From positions 310,001 to 374,000 of the forward strand of contig NZ_JACLAL010000002.1 of assembly GCF_014280875.1 (NCBI RefSeq): a DNA stretch of 64,000 nucleotides. Reading direction: 5' to 3'. The notes under the pieces were generated by a model. The model saw nothing but the letters and a program-made list of their open reading frames with translations, made no database searches and was not told the DNA's origin. Shown in pieces: positions 9,016 through 19,623 of the stretch. The position numbers and the translations under genes are program-made. This stretch comes from Paenirhizobium daejeonense. Its GTDB lineage: Bacteria > Pseudomonadota > Alphaproteobacteria > Rhizobiales > Rhizobiaceae. Position 1 is the first letter of the stretch; each line of letters starts with the position of its first letter.

Positions 9016-9342
9016 ATGCTCAATTTCGTATCGGCAGACATGCCCGCCAGTCGGTCAGCATTCGCTGACGCATGGCTCTGCGGCAGCATTCAGCCGGCCG
9101 TCCGGAATGTCGAAACTGCATTCGATATCTCTCGCAAACAATTCGCCGGTTTGACCGGCCGATACGAGATGGGCGGCGCGACCGTCGTCTCCCGCCACTT
9201 CGCGCCGGCAGGAACCGACGCATCACCGCAACCGTCGCCCGCGTATAACCTGACCGACAGGATCGCGCAGACACCCCATTACATGGCCACCGTTTCCATC
9301 AGGAACGGGACAGCAGACAACCGGGAAGGATTCCAACCATGA
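9016..9342 (+). CDS. Hypothetical protein translationally coupled to CheW
   Basis: The 108-residue frame starts at ATG 9016 with a strong GGGGAGG four bases upstream. It ends at TGA 9340-9342, overlapping the cheW ATG at 9339 as ATGA. The protein is predicted soluble, without a membrane helix, signal peptide or motif that I recognise. The spacing of short helices and the IQPAVRNVETAFDIS stretch give no clear family match. The ribosome-binding site and the coupled stop argue that it is real and made in step with CheW; a role in chemosensory signalling is only inferred from that. The alternative is a leader frame that controls cheW translation. Confidence 0.6.
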   Translation: MLNFVSADMPASRSAFADAWLCGSIQPAVRNVETAFDISRKQFAGLTGRYEMGGATVVSRHFAPAGTDASPQPSPAYNLTDRIAQTPHYMATVSIRNGTADNREGFQP

Positions 9343-9803
9343 GCAATGCCATCAAACAGTCCGGGGCCTACCTCGAAATCGTCTCCTTTCATCTCGGCGA
9401 TCAGGAATTCTGCATCGACATCATGGCAATCCGCGAAATCCGCGGCTGGGCGCCAGTGACCCCGATGCCGCACACGCCGCCATATGTGCTCGGTCTCATC
9501 AACCTGCGTGGCGCCGTGATCCCGGTTATCGACATGGCCTGCCGGCTCGGCATGAAGATGACGGAGCCTTCCGAACGCGCCGCCATCATCGTCACTGACA
9601 TCGCCGGAAAGCTGGTCGGACTGCTGGTCGAGCAGGTTTCCGACATGATGACCATCAAGGCGGAAGACCTGCAGCCGGCGCCCGAGATTATTCCGGAAGA
9701 ACAGCGCGCTTTCTGCCGCGGCATCGTGGCTTTGGAAAAGTCGATGGTCTGCTTCCTCAACCTCGACACCGTCATCGCCGACGAGCTCGCTCAGGCTGCC
9801 TGA
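9339..9803 (+). CDS. cheW: Chemotaxis adaptor protein CheW
   Basis: CheW links chemoreceptors to the CheA kinase. The 154-residue protein shows a complete CheW domain: an N-terminal FHLGDQEFCIDIMAIREI strand-helix, the receptor-binding PYVLGLINLRGAVIPVID core (about residues 48-66), and the LVGLLVEQVSDM segment. AAGGA lies eight bases before the ATG. It stands alone, apart from any che operon in this window, coupled to an unknown 108-residue protein. A separate cheW locus is compatible with what I recall for Agrobacterium. Confidence 0.95.
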   Translation: MSNAIKQSGAYLEIVSFHLGDQEFCIDIMAIREIRGWAPVTPMPHTPPYVLGLINLRGAVIPVIDMACRLGMKMTEPSERAAIIVTDIAGKLVGLLVEQVSDMMTIKAEDLQPAPEIIPEEQRAFCRGIVALEKSMVCFLNLDTVIADELAQAA

Positions 9804-9832
9804 TCCACTCGCACGGCAATTTTCCCAACCGG

Positions 9833-9853
9833 AACCCGGCTCTGCCGGGTTTT
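9833..9853 (+). terminator. Rho-independent terminator after cheW
   Basis: A perfect 8-base-pair stem (AACCCGGC / GCCGGGTT) with loop TCT runs into TTTT. It lies 30 bases after the cheW stop. Confidence 0.8.
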
Positions 9854-10292
9854 GGCGTTCCTGTATTCGGAAGAATAGGTTAACATTTTCTACTACAGAT
9901 CTATCAGCGGTTTTTTCTGCATAATCGCCCGAAACCACGCAGAAAATCCGGACGATATTGCAGGAGTTCCGTGGCCGGGGCTCACGAACCGTGCACAATC
10001 GTATTTTGCCGTCAAAGCGCTAAAAACAAAAAAGCTGCGCTCCGGAACGGCTACTGTCCGAAACACAGCTTTTTCAACTGGAGTCCAGGAGACCCAGGCC
10101 CCCTGGTCTGGCAAGCACGAACAGTTGGCGATCGAAAATGGGGTGACACGACCGCCCGCCAGTGCCATGAGAACTTTCGCAAACTCTTGAAGTAAACGGA
10201 AGTGACCGCGCTCACAAAAAACCGGTACAATCGGCCTTTGGATCGATCATTTTTGGCACAATTATTCCGATCCCACAAAAATTTAAGGGTTA
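9854..10292. other. Non-coding stretch with a possible small RNA or terminator structure
   Basis: No convincing gene is seen in these 439 bases. AAAAAGCTG at 10029-10037 pairs with CAGCTTTTT at 10066-10074, enclosing an inner CGGA/TCCG pair; the structure is near-symmetric, so it could terminate transcripts on either strand. A second hairpin follows near 10089-10110 (AGACC-AGG / CCTGGTCT with one bulged C). A 74-residue plus-strand frame (9971-10195) spans the region but has no ribosome-binding site and an unconvincing composition. A small RNA is possible. Confidence 0.4.
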
Positions 10293-10781
10293 TCAGGGTT
10301 TACCCTCGGTCCAAGTGACCGGCTCATTGAACAGCGGCACCGTCGATATTGCCATTTTGGCGGAACCGTCGACGACCTGACGGGAGTGAATGAGATAGAT
10401 CAGCGTGTCATTCGTCTTGTCGTAGATCCGGTTGACCACCAGTTGCTTCCAGATGAACGACATGCCCTCGCGGAACACCTCTTCGCCCTCCTTCGACAGG
10501 TCAATGTCACCGACCTCGATCGGCCCGGTCTGGCGGCACGCAATCGAGTTGTTCGAGGGGTCCTCGAACCAGTTGCCCTTGGACAGGCGGTCGATGATCG
10601 AACGGTCGAAATAGGTGACGTGGCAGGTCACGCCCTTGATCTTGGGATCCGTGACCGCCTCGACAACGATATCGTTGCCCACCCAGTCGACGCCGACCTT
10701 GCCGACCACCTCGGCAGATGCGGGCGCGGCAATCGACAACAACAGTATTCCTGCAGCGAGGGTATTGGATCTGAGCGACAT
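10293..10781 (-). CDS. creA: CreA family periplasmic protein
   Basis: The 162-residue protein starts at ATG 10781 with GGAGG six bases upstream. It has a signal peptide (hydrophobic residues 8-20, cleavage near ASA-E) and the CreA core: VGKVGVDWVGNDIVVEA, IKGVTCHVTYFDR with conserved Cys, and IACRQTGPI with a second Cys. CreA is named for its position beside the creBCD genes of E. coli and is an exported protein of unknown function. No creBCD genes are present here. Confidence 0.88.
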   Translation of the reverse strand: MSLRSNTLAAGILLLSIAAPASAEVVGKVGVDWVGNDIVVEAVTDPKIKGVTCHVTYFDRSIIDRLSKGNWFEDPSNNSIACRQTGPIEVGDIDLSKEGEEVFREGMSFIWKQLVVNRIYDKTNDTLIYLIHSRQVVDGSAKMAISTVPLFNEPVTWTEGKP

Positions 10782-10830
10782 GAAGACCTCCGGTAGTGTC
10801 ACGCTATTGAGATAAGCGTGGCACACGGCC

Positions 10831-11481
10831 TTACAAGACGGAAGCGCCTTTCGCCTTGGGCCGAACGGAACAGGCTTCGTAACCTGCCCGATAAAGCCGT
10901 CCCGGCGAGATACCGAGACTTGCCGCCAGTTCCGGAATTCCATCCGCCCGTTGCTGCCGGGCCATCGCGATGGAGGCCAGCGCACAGACAAGGGCGTCTT
11001 CCGCCGCGTTGTGGTGGGAAAAAGACAGACCGAGGTGAGCCGCCAGCACGTTCAGCTTATGCGACCCGAGTTGCGGCCATGCCCGCTGAGAAAGCTTGAC
11101 GCTGCAGACATAGGAAAGCTCTGGATAGGGCTGCCGATAGGCGTCGAGCGCGGCGCGCCAGACGGAAAAGTCGAAGGCGGCATTGTGCGCGATCATCATG
11201 GCGTCAGCGAAATCGTCGGCGAACTCGTCCATGACCTCGGGAAACTCCCCGGCGTCTTCGACATCCTCGGGCCGAATGCCATGAATAGCGATATTGAACG
11301 AGGAAAACCGCATGGTCTTCGGCCGGATCAGCCGCTCCTCGACCCGCACCACCTTGCCATCCTCGATGAAGGCCAGGCCGACCGAACAGGCGCTGCCGCG
11401 CTCCTCATTGGCGGTCTCGAAATCGATGGCGATGGCTTTCAAGAGATTTATTTCCCGGAATCGTTGAACCCGGATGGTCAT
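10831..11481 (-). CDS. DnaQ-like 3'-5' exonuclease
   Basis: The RNase T / DNA polymerase III epsilon fold is shown by three exonuclease motifs: IAIDFETAN (Exo I, Asp and Glu), HNAAFDFSVW (Exo II, Asp) and HHNAAEDALVCA (Exo III, His and Asp). The nuclease domain fills residues 15-175, followed by a short Arg-rich tail. Such stand-alone proteins degrade single-stranded DNA or RNA ends. The start is uncertain: ATG 11481 is used, but TTG 14 codons downstream would give an N-terminus directly at LKAIAIDFE, nearer to that of homologues. It lies 49 bases upstream of creA. Confidence 0.85.
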   Translation of the reverse strand: MTIRVQRFREINLLKAIAIDFETANEERGSACSVGLAFIEDGKVVRVEERLIRPKTMRFSSFNIAIHGIRPEDVEDAGEFPEVMDEFADDFADAMMIAHNAAFDFSVWRAALDAYRQPYPELSYVCSVKLSQRAWPQLGSHKLNVLAAHLGLSFSHHNAAEDALVCALASIAMARQQRADGIPELAASLGISPGRLYRAGYEACSVRPKAKGASVL

Positions 11482-11717
11482 AGAACCTGCAGACGCCCCG
11501 CGCAAACTGGACATTCGTCCACCATTGTCACCGTTGGCTCCGCGCATAGCCTCCCGCCGCCATCTTTATCGCCTTTTCGCCTCTCTCCCCCTGTACATCT
11601 GCCTGTTTGCCGGATAGGAACGCGCTTAACGACGGACCGCTTCTGGCGGCCGATGGCGCATGGGCGCCCGACAAGCATCCGGCGAGATGCGCAACACCTG
11701 GTTCGAAAGACGGTTCA

Positions 11718-13817
11718 ATGACAGAATTTGACGGCATCGCGCCGCCGATCGTAGAGGCATTGTCGAAGCGCGGCTATGCCACCCTGACACCGGTGCAGCA
11801 GGCCATGCTCGACCCCGAGCTTGCTGGCGCCGATGCCCTGGTTTCGGCGCAGACAGGTTCCGGCAAGACGGTCGCCTTCGGACTGGCTCTCGCCCCCACC
11901 CTGCTCGACGGCGAGATCCGCTTCGGTCGCGCCTCCGCACCGCTGGCACTCGCCATTGCCCCAACGCGCGAACTGGCGCTGCAGGTCAAGCGCGAGCTCG
12001 AATGGCTCTATGAAATGACCGGTGCGACGATTGCTTCCTGCGTCGGCGGCATGGACATCCGCACGGAGCGGCGCGCACTCGAACGCGGTGCCCACATTGT
12101 CGTCGGCACGCCCGGTCGCCTGCGCGACCACATCACCCGCAACGCGCTTGATCTCTCCGAAATCCGCGCCGTCGTGCTCGACGAAGCCGACGAGATGCTC
12201 GATCTCGGCTTCCGCGAGGATCTGGAGTTCATTCTCGAATCGGCGCCGGATGACCGCCGTACGCTGATGTTCTCGGCAACCGTGCCGAAGTCGATCGCCG
12301 ATCTCGCCCGCAACTACCAGCGCGACGCAAAACGCATTGCCACCGCCGGCGAAAGAAAGCAGCATGTCGATATCGACTATCGTGCGCTCATGGTCGTGCC
12401 TTCCGACAAGGAAAATGCGATCATCAACGTCCTGCGTTACTACGAAGCGCGCAACGCCATCGTGTTCTGCTCGACCCGCGCCGCCGTCAATCACCTGACG
12501 TCCCGCCTGCATAATCGCGGCTTCTCGGTCGTGGCGCTTTCCGGCGAACTCAGCCAGAATGAACGCACCCACGCGCTCCAGGCCATGCGCGACGGCCGCG
12601 CCCGCGTCTGCATCGCGACGGACGTCGCCGCGCGCGGTATCGACCTGCCCGGCCTCGAGCTGGTCATCCATGCCGACCTCCCGAGCAACCCGGAAACCCT
12701 TCTCCACCGCAGCGGCCGTACCGGCCGTGCCGGCAACAAGGGCGTGTCCGCCCTGATCGTTCCGATGAGCAATCGCCGCAAGGCAGAACGCCTGCTGGAA
12801 AACGCCAAGATTGCCGCAAACTGGGCGAAGCCCCCGTCGGTCGATGAAGTTACCCGCCGCGACGACGAACGCCTTCTCGGCGATCCGCTGTTCCTCGACA
12901 AGGTGACCGAAGACGAAAGCGGTGCGGTCGCTGAGCTGCTCGAAAAGCACGGTGCCGAACAGGTTGCCGCCGCTTTTGTCCGCCTCTATCGCAGCGGCCG
13001 CTCGGCACCGGAAGACCTGATCGATGTCACCGTCTCCCCGGAACGCAAGCGCCGCGAACGGGATGGCGACGACGCCCGCCCTGCTCATAGCGAACTGCGC
13101 CCGCGCGAAAACTTCGGTCCGAGCGTCTGGTTCTCCTTGTCTGTCGGTCGCCGTCAGAACGCCGAGCCGCGCTGGTTGATCCCCATGCTCTGCCGTCACG
13201 GCCAGATTTCCAAGGTCGATATCGGCGCCATCAAGATGCAGCCGGAAGAGACCTTCGTCGAACTCGCGGCAGGCAGCGCCGAACACTTCCTCGCGGCTCT
13301 CGGCCCCAACAAGACCATCGACCGCGGCATCACCGTGCAGCCGCTCGACGGCGTCCCGGATTTCAACGCCCCTCCGAAGGAGCGTCCCTTCCGCGAGAAG
13401 CGCGAATTCGGCGACAACAAACCCTATGGCGAAAAGCGCGGCTTCGGTGACAAGAAGCCGTATGGCGACAAGAAACCCTATGGTGACAAAAAGCCCTACG
13501 GTGACAAGCCCGCCGGCAAGCGCCGCTTCGACGACGACATGGTGAAGGCAGACGCGGAAGTCTGGGGCGATGCACCTGCCCGCAAGCCTGAAGGCGACCG
13601 CGACTTTGGCAAAAAGCCGTTCTCGAAGAAGCCGAAGGCAGCGGGTGCAGGCGACAACCGGACCTGGGACAAGCCCGCAAAGGGCGACTGGGCAGGCAAG
13701 GAACGCGCAGGCAAGCCGGGCAAGCCCGGTGGCAAGTTCAACGATCGTGGTTTTGATAACCGCGGAGGCAGCGGCCCGGATGGCAAACCGAAGAGGAAGG
13801 GCCGTCCCAACGGCTGA
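11718..13817 (+). CDS. DEAD-box ATP-dependent RNA helicase with DbpA-like domain and repeat tail
   Basis: The 699-residue protein has a full DEAD-box core. It carries AQTGSGKT at residues 44-51, PTRELALQ, TPGRL, LDEADEMLDLG, FSATVPKSI, and the C-terminal motifs ATDVAARGID and HRSGRTGRAG. A DbpA-type RNA-binding domain follows (about residues 470-545, starting near VWFSLSVGRR). The last 130 residues are a Lys/Gly-rich disordered tail with KPYGDK repeats. Such helicases act in ribosome assembly or RNA decay, often in the cold. ATG 11718 is chosen because the upstream in-frame sequence is not helicase-like. Confidence 0.93.
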   Translation: MTEFDGIAPPIVEALSKRGYATLTPVQQAMLDPELAGADALVSAQTGSGKTVAFGLALAPTLLDGEIRFGRASAPLALAIAPTRELALQVKRELEWLYEMTGATIASCVGGMDIRTERRALERGAHIVVGTPGRLRDHITRNALDLSEIRAVVLDEADEMLDLGFREDLEFILESAPDDRRTLMFSATVPKSIADLARNYQRDAKRIATAGERKQHVDIDYRALMVVPSDKENAIINVLRYYEARNAIVFCSTRAAVNHLTSRLHNRGFSVVALSGELSQNERTHALQAMRDGRARVCIATDVAARGIDLPGLELVIHADLPSNPETLLHRSGRTGRAGNKGVSALIVPMSNRRKAERLLENAKIAANWAKPPSVDEVTRRDDERLLGDPLFLDKVTEDESGAVAELLEKHGAEQVAAAFVRLYRSGRSAPEDLIDVTVSPERKRRERDGDDARPAHSELRPRENFGPSVWFSLSVGRRQNAEPRWLIPMLCRHGQISKVDIGAIKMQPEETFVELAAGSAEHFLAALGPNKTIDRGITVQPLDGVPDFNAPPKERPFREKREFGDNKPYGEKRGFGDKKPYGDKKPYGDKKPYGDKPAGKRRFDDDMVKADAEVWGDAPARKPEGDRDFGKKPFSKKPKAAGAGDNRTWDKPAKGDWAGKERAGKPGKPGGKFNDRGFDNRGGSGPDGKPKRKGRPNG
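13455..13508 (+). repeat. Three 18-base tandem repeats encoding KPYGDK
   Basis: Three consecutive 18-base units encode KPYGDK, preceded by a diverged KPYGEK copy about 30 bases earlier. The units differ at synonymous third positions, so the peptide is conserved more than the DNA. Repeat number could vary between strains. Confidence 0.8.
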
Positions 13818-13826
13818 GGACAGAAA

Positions 13827-13868
13827 CCGGGGCATCTCAGGTGAAACAGATCATCGCCGATGCCCCGG
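13827..13868 (+). terminator. Hairpin after the helicase gene, possible terminator
   Basis: A perfect 10-base-pair stem (CCGGGGCATC / GATGCCCCGG) encloses a 22-base loop, starting 10 bases after the helicase stop. There is no T-run, so termination is uncertain; it may instead stabilise the 3' end. Confidence 0.45.
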
Positions 13869-13956
13869 CTGGTCGACTCCGTCAGTATGTGGATACTTTG
13901 AGTTCCTCAGCCGGCCTTGCCCCAAGGCACGCTAAGCCCGGCCCTTTGTACTCGGC

Positions 13957-14937
13957 TTATGCCGCCCTTCCGGCGGCAAAATTCAGATGGTCCAGCATGC
14001 GCGTTATGCCTTGGCGCAGGTCGATGGACGGGGAGAGCCCGTAGTCGGACTGCAGTTCCGTATCGCCGCAGCGGAAGAAAACCCCTTCCGGCTTATCGGA
14101 AAGGCCTGAAACTTTCGGCTCCCATCCAATTTGCCGAGCCACTTCCTCCGCCAGTGCAATGAACGAAGTTGCGACACCCGTCGACAGGTTGAGACTTGCC
14201 CCCGACGGCAGCCGATCGACCGTTCGCCAGATAAAATCCACGCAATCCGAGATATGGATGAAGTCGCGGCATTGCCGGCCTGAGCCCCAGACGAACACCT
14301 CGTCCTGCCCTCTTTCGCCCATCAGCCGCCTGCAGATCGCCGGAAAGGGATAGGCAAGGTCCTGATCCTCGCCATAGCCGCTGAAGGGCCGGTAAGCGAT
14401 AGCCCGCCCGCCATATCGCTCGACATAGAGCTTCATCAGGAATTCCCCGGTAAGTTTCGCCCAGCCATAGCTGAGATCGGGAACGCCGATATCCTCGTCG
14501 AAAGAGATCATCCCCTCGCTTAGGAGCTTATGCCCGGTAGGCCCTTGCAAGCCGATGGGATAGGCAGCACTTGAGCTGAAGAACACCACGCAGCCCGGTC
14601 TGGTCTCCGCCGCCCATTTCCACATCTGCGCATCGATGGAGAGATCTTCCGCCACGCAGAGTGTCTGTGTCTCCAGCATGACCCTTCCGCCCACCATGGC
14701 GGCGAGATGATAGATATAGTCGAAACGCTCGGTCGAGCGGGCGAAATATTCGCGGCAATCCTGCTGCACGAAGGTGAAGTTGCCCTTCGGCTGAAGCGGC
14801 CAACGTTCAGGGCGGAGCGCTCCCGTGTCGGCAACGAGCGCATCGACACAGACGACATCGAACCCTTCCTCCAGAAGCCTGGAGCAGATGTGCCGCCCAA
14901 CGAAGCCAGCGCCGCCGGTCACCAAAGCCCTTGCCAT
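13957..14937 (-). CDS. NAD-dependent epimerase/dehydratase (extended SDR)
   Basis: The 326-residue protein is an extended short-chain dehydrogenase acting on nucleotide sugars. It shows the Rossmann motif TGGAGFVG near residue 6, FDYIYHLAA, SSSAAYP and the catalytic YGWAK (Tyr-x3-Lys). The C-terminal half binds the sugar nucleotide (RPFSGYGEDQD, GSGRQCRDFIHI). The pattern resembles GDP-mannose or dTDP-sugar enzymes, but the substrate cannot be fixed. The ATG at 14937 has GAGAGGGG upstream. It follows the glycosyltransferase gene by 76 bases on the same strand, which suggests a joint role in a surface sugar. Confidence 0.88.
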   Translation of the reverse strand: MARALVTGGAGFVGRHICSRLLEEGFDVVCVDALVADTGALRPERWPLQPKGNFTFVQQDCREYFARSTERFDYIYHLAAMVGGRVMLETQTLCVAEDLSIDAQMWKWAAETRPGCVVFFSSSAAYPIGLQGPTGHKLLSEGMISFDEDIGVPDLSYGWAKLTGEFLMKLYVERYGGRAIAYRPFSGYGEDQDLAYPFPAICRRLMGERGQDEVFVWGSGRQCRDFIHISDCVDFIWRTVDRLPSGASLNLSTGVATSFIALAEEVARQIGWEPKVSGLSDKPEGVFFRCGDTELQSDYGLSPSIDLRQGITRMLDHLNFAAGRAA

Positions 14938-15013
14938 ACTGTTGCCCCTCTCCGCAAACCCGTTCCCATCTTCAACCTCGGCCTGTCCCATGGACCGGCT
15001 GCGAAGCCATGGG

Positions 15014-16270
15014 CTAGTGAATCAGCCGTACCTTTTCAGGCACGGAGCCGACCTCGGCTTCCTCCACGACTGATGGCTTTGACCTTTGATAGATATCGGT
15101 AAGACGCCGGCTCCACTCGTAGCCGTCCGGCGCGATGCGCTTGCCATATTCATAAGCGCCTTCGCTGAGGCGTCGGACAGTTACAACGCTATCCATCATC
15201 GCCATCTTTTCGGCCAGCGATGCGGCGTTGCCGCTCTCGAAGACGAGGCCGGCGCCATTGCTTGCGACCTCTTCGGCAATCAACGCATTGCTGCTGACGA
15301 TCACCGGAATGCCGCTCATCATTGCCTCCGCGGCCACCAGTCCATACGGTTCCGGCATGCGCGAGGGCATGAGGAAGAAGCGCGCTTCGGCAGCAATCCG
15401 CTGGACTTCGCTATCCTCCAGCCAGCCGGGCACGTAACAGTTTGGCAGGGCGTCCTGCATTTCCTTGAGCAACGGTCCTTGACCGATCAGCGTGGCGGTG
15501 CGGCCGGTCCTATTGAGAGCTTCGGCAAGCGTCCGTACGCCCTTCTCCCAGGTCATGCGACCGAGGAAAAGCGTCCGGTCGTTCTGCCAGGCCCTCACAG
15601 GTTCAGCGGTCAGTGGCTTGCAAGGCGTGCGCAACGTGCGGAAATGCTTGAGGCCAGCGCTGCGAAGATAGGGCTCCATGTTTTCATGGGCGAGAATGAC
15701 CTCCACCCGGTTCCAGAATGTCTGCCCGGCAGAACGCTGCGTCAGCATCCGCCCGACACGCCACAGCTTGTGCATGTAGTTGCGCTTGTCGCAGTTGCTG
15801 CAAACACACGCTGTCGACATCGGTTGATAATTGCAGACATCGCCTGTCCTGAAATTCAGGTAACCGCCATTCGGACAGTTGAGGAAGAAATCATGGGCAG
15901 TGACGATCACGCGGGCTCGGTGGCGGGCAAGAGCGTGAAAGATGGAGGGCGAGAGGATCTGCGACCAGCCGTGCACGTGAACTACGGTCTCCTCGTCGCC
16001 CTCGGCAAGCATATTGTCCAACGCTTCGTAAGCACGGCGATTGTAGTTTCGGTCGATAACATCCCGAAGGCGAACACCATCACGCAAGGGTCGCTCTCCG
16101 AGAGAAGTCACCTTCGCTCCGGGAAAACGGGCACGCACGCCCTCTCCATCGTCACCGACAAGGACCGAACAGTCCATCCCCGCGGCTATCCCCGCCTCGA
16201 TACACTGCATCGCGACCTTTGTCGCACCACCCAGAACTACCGATACATCGTTTACAATAACAAGTCGCAT
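15014..16270 (-). CDS. GT4-type glycosyltransferase with a cysteine cluster
   Basis: The 418-residue GT-B fold enzyme has an N-terminal VLGGATKVA loop, a central LFLGRMTWEKG motif and the retaining-enzyme signature EPYGLVAAEAMM (Glu-x7-Glu). An unusual insertion holds Cys132, Cys146, Cys155, Cys157 and Cys160, a possible metal or Fe-S site. It probably transfers a sugar from a nucleotide donor to a surface polysaccharide or lipid; donor and acceptor are unknown. The ATG at 16270 is preferred to TTG 16288, although neither has a strong ribosome-binding site. About 190 bases of AT-rich DNA upstream probably hold its promoter. Confidence 0.88.
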   Translation of the reverse strand: MRLVIVNDVSVVLGGATKVAMQCIEAGIAAGMDCSVLVGDDGEGVRARFPGAKVTSLGERPLRDGVRLRDVIDRNYNRRAYEALDNMLAEGDEETVVHVHGWSQILSPSIFHALARHRARVIVTAHDFFLNCPNGGYLNFRTGDVCNYQPMSTACVCSNCDKRNYMHKLWRVGRMLTQRSAGQTFWNRVEVILAHENMEPYLRSAGLKHFRTLRTPCKPLTAEPVRAWQNDRTLFLGRMTWEKGVRTLAEALNRTGRTATLIGQGPLLKEMQDALPNCYVPGWLEDSEVQRIAAEARFFLMPSRMPEPYGLVAAEAMMSGIPVIVSSNALIAEEVASNGAGLVFESGNAASLAEKMAMMDSVVTVRRLSEGAYEYGKRIAPDGYEWSRRLTDIYQRSKPSVVEEAEVGSVPEKVRLIH

Positions 16271-16462
16271 GGCGCCGTGGTCCACCAATAAAGAACCAAA
16301 CGACGGAGGGTGTGAAATACCCTCAGACTCCCCAGCCGGCCCATCGTTCTCGACGACAATTGACCTACATTTCGGGGTGGTAGTTCAATTTATCCTTTTG
16401 AGTTATTGCACTGAATTTTACGACTATATGCCTCGCTGAAAAGAGCCAGTGGAATCAGGATT

Positions 16463-18637
<2,175 letters not shown>

Positions 18638-18686
18638 TTAAGAGCTTCCGGTATTAACCGAAATTGACAGAATGGAAAGCGGGCAC

Positions 18687-19505
18687 TCACCCTGCTGAGC
18701 GAAGCCCCTCTCCAAACTCCAGCCTCGCCGTCAAAGGCAGGTGGTCGGAGGCAATACGCGCAAGCGGCGTATCGTGAACCGCAAGCTCCGCGATGAGCCC
18801 GACACGGTTCGCCATGATCCTGTCGAGGGAGAGCATCGGCAGGCGGGCTGGAAAACTCGGGATAGGCGGAGGCAACGGGCCGAACACCGATTCGAGCCGT
18901 GTGAGCGCGGAACCCGGCCCGAGGCGCCATTCGTTGAAATCCCCCATCAACAGGGTCGGGCGCTCTTCCCTTGCCCCCATGATATCGAGAATCACATCCG
19001 CTTGCTGCCTGCGCGCCCAGCGCAACAGCCCAAGATGGGCTGCAATGACTCGAAGCCCCTCACCCCGGGCAAGATCGATTTCCGCGACCAATGCACCACG
19101 CGGTTCAAGTCCTGGCAGCGCCACCTGATGCACATCGCGCACCATGCCTTCCTTGAACAGCAGTACATTGCCGCGCCAGCCATGCGATTTCGGCTTGGCG
19201 AGTACTGGAACCGGCGTCAATCCAGTCTCCAGCCTGAGGCGGGGCAGATCGAGAAGTCCGGATTTCTCCCCGAAACGCTGGTCCGCCTCCTGTAGAGCGA
19301 TCACATCCGGATCGATCTCGGAGATCACTTCGATGATTCTCTCCGGATCAAAACGGCCGTCCGTGCCGACGCATTTGTGAACATTGTAGGAAGCGACCAC
19401 CAGCGATCCGTCGCGCTGATCGAAAGGCCGGATTATGGAGCGATTGGCACGGTTCCGGATCGAGGCAAGCATTGTCCTGGCGAGGTTGCCGTTGGTCTTC
19501 GTCAT
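18687..19505 (-). CDS. Endonuclease/exonuclease/phosphatase family protein
   Basis: The 272-residue protein shows the EEP fold: ASYNVHKCVG (N-terminal Asn), IALQEAD (metal-binding Glu), MGDFNEW (Asp/Asn) and IASDHLPL (catalytic Asp-His). Members cut phosphodiester bonds in nucleic acids or phospholipid head groups. It starts 118 bases after the cardiolipin synthase gene on the same strand, so a lipid-related phosphodiesterase is possible but unproven. No signal peptide is seen. Confidence 0.85.
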   Translation of the reverse strand: MTKTNGNLARTMLASIRNRANRSIIRPFDQRDGSLVVASYNVHKCVGTDGRFDPERIIEVISEIDPDVIALQEADQRFGEKSGLLDLPRLRLETGLTPVPVLAKPKSHGWRGNVLLFKEGMVRDVHQVALPGLEPRGALVAEIDLARGEGLRVIAAHLGLLRWARRQQADVILDIMGAREERPTLLMGDFNEWRLGPGSALTRLESVFGPLPPPIPSFPARLPMLSLDRIMANRVGLIAELAVHDTPLARIASDHLPLTARLEFGEGLRSAG

Positions 19506-19623
19506 CTCGTTTCCATGCCAGTTTCATAAGCACCATTGCGAGTCGCAGCATACTGCGCCGCAAAAGAGATTTCATGGCAGATGCCGAGTAAACCGACGAT
19601 TTGCCCAATCTCACTGTCGCCTG

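Noticed and set aside
9971..10195. A 74-residue plus-strand frame in the gap before creA
   Set aside because: No ribosome-binding site, and it runs through the hairpin structures; more likely non-coding.
11715..13835. A 706-codon open frame antisense to the DEAD-box helicase gene
   Set aside because: It mirrors the high-GC helicase codons, has low-complexity composition and no recognisable domain; the plus strand encodes a complete helicase.
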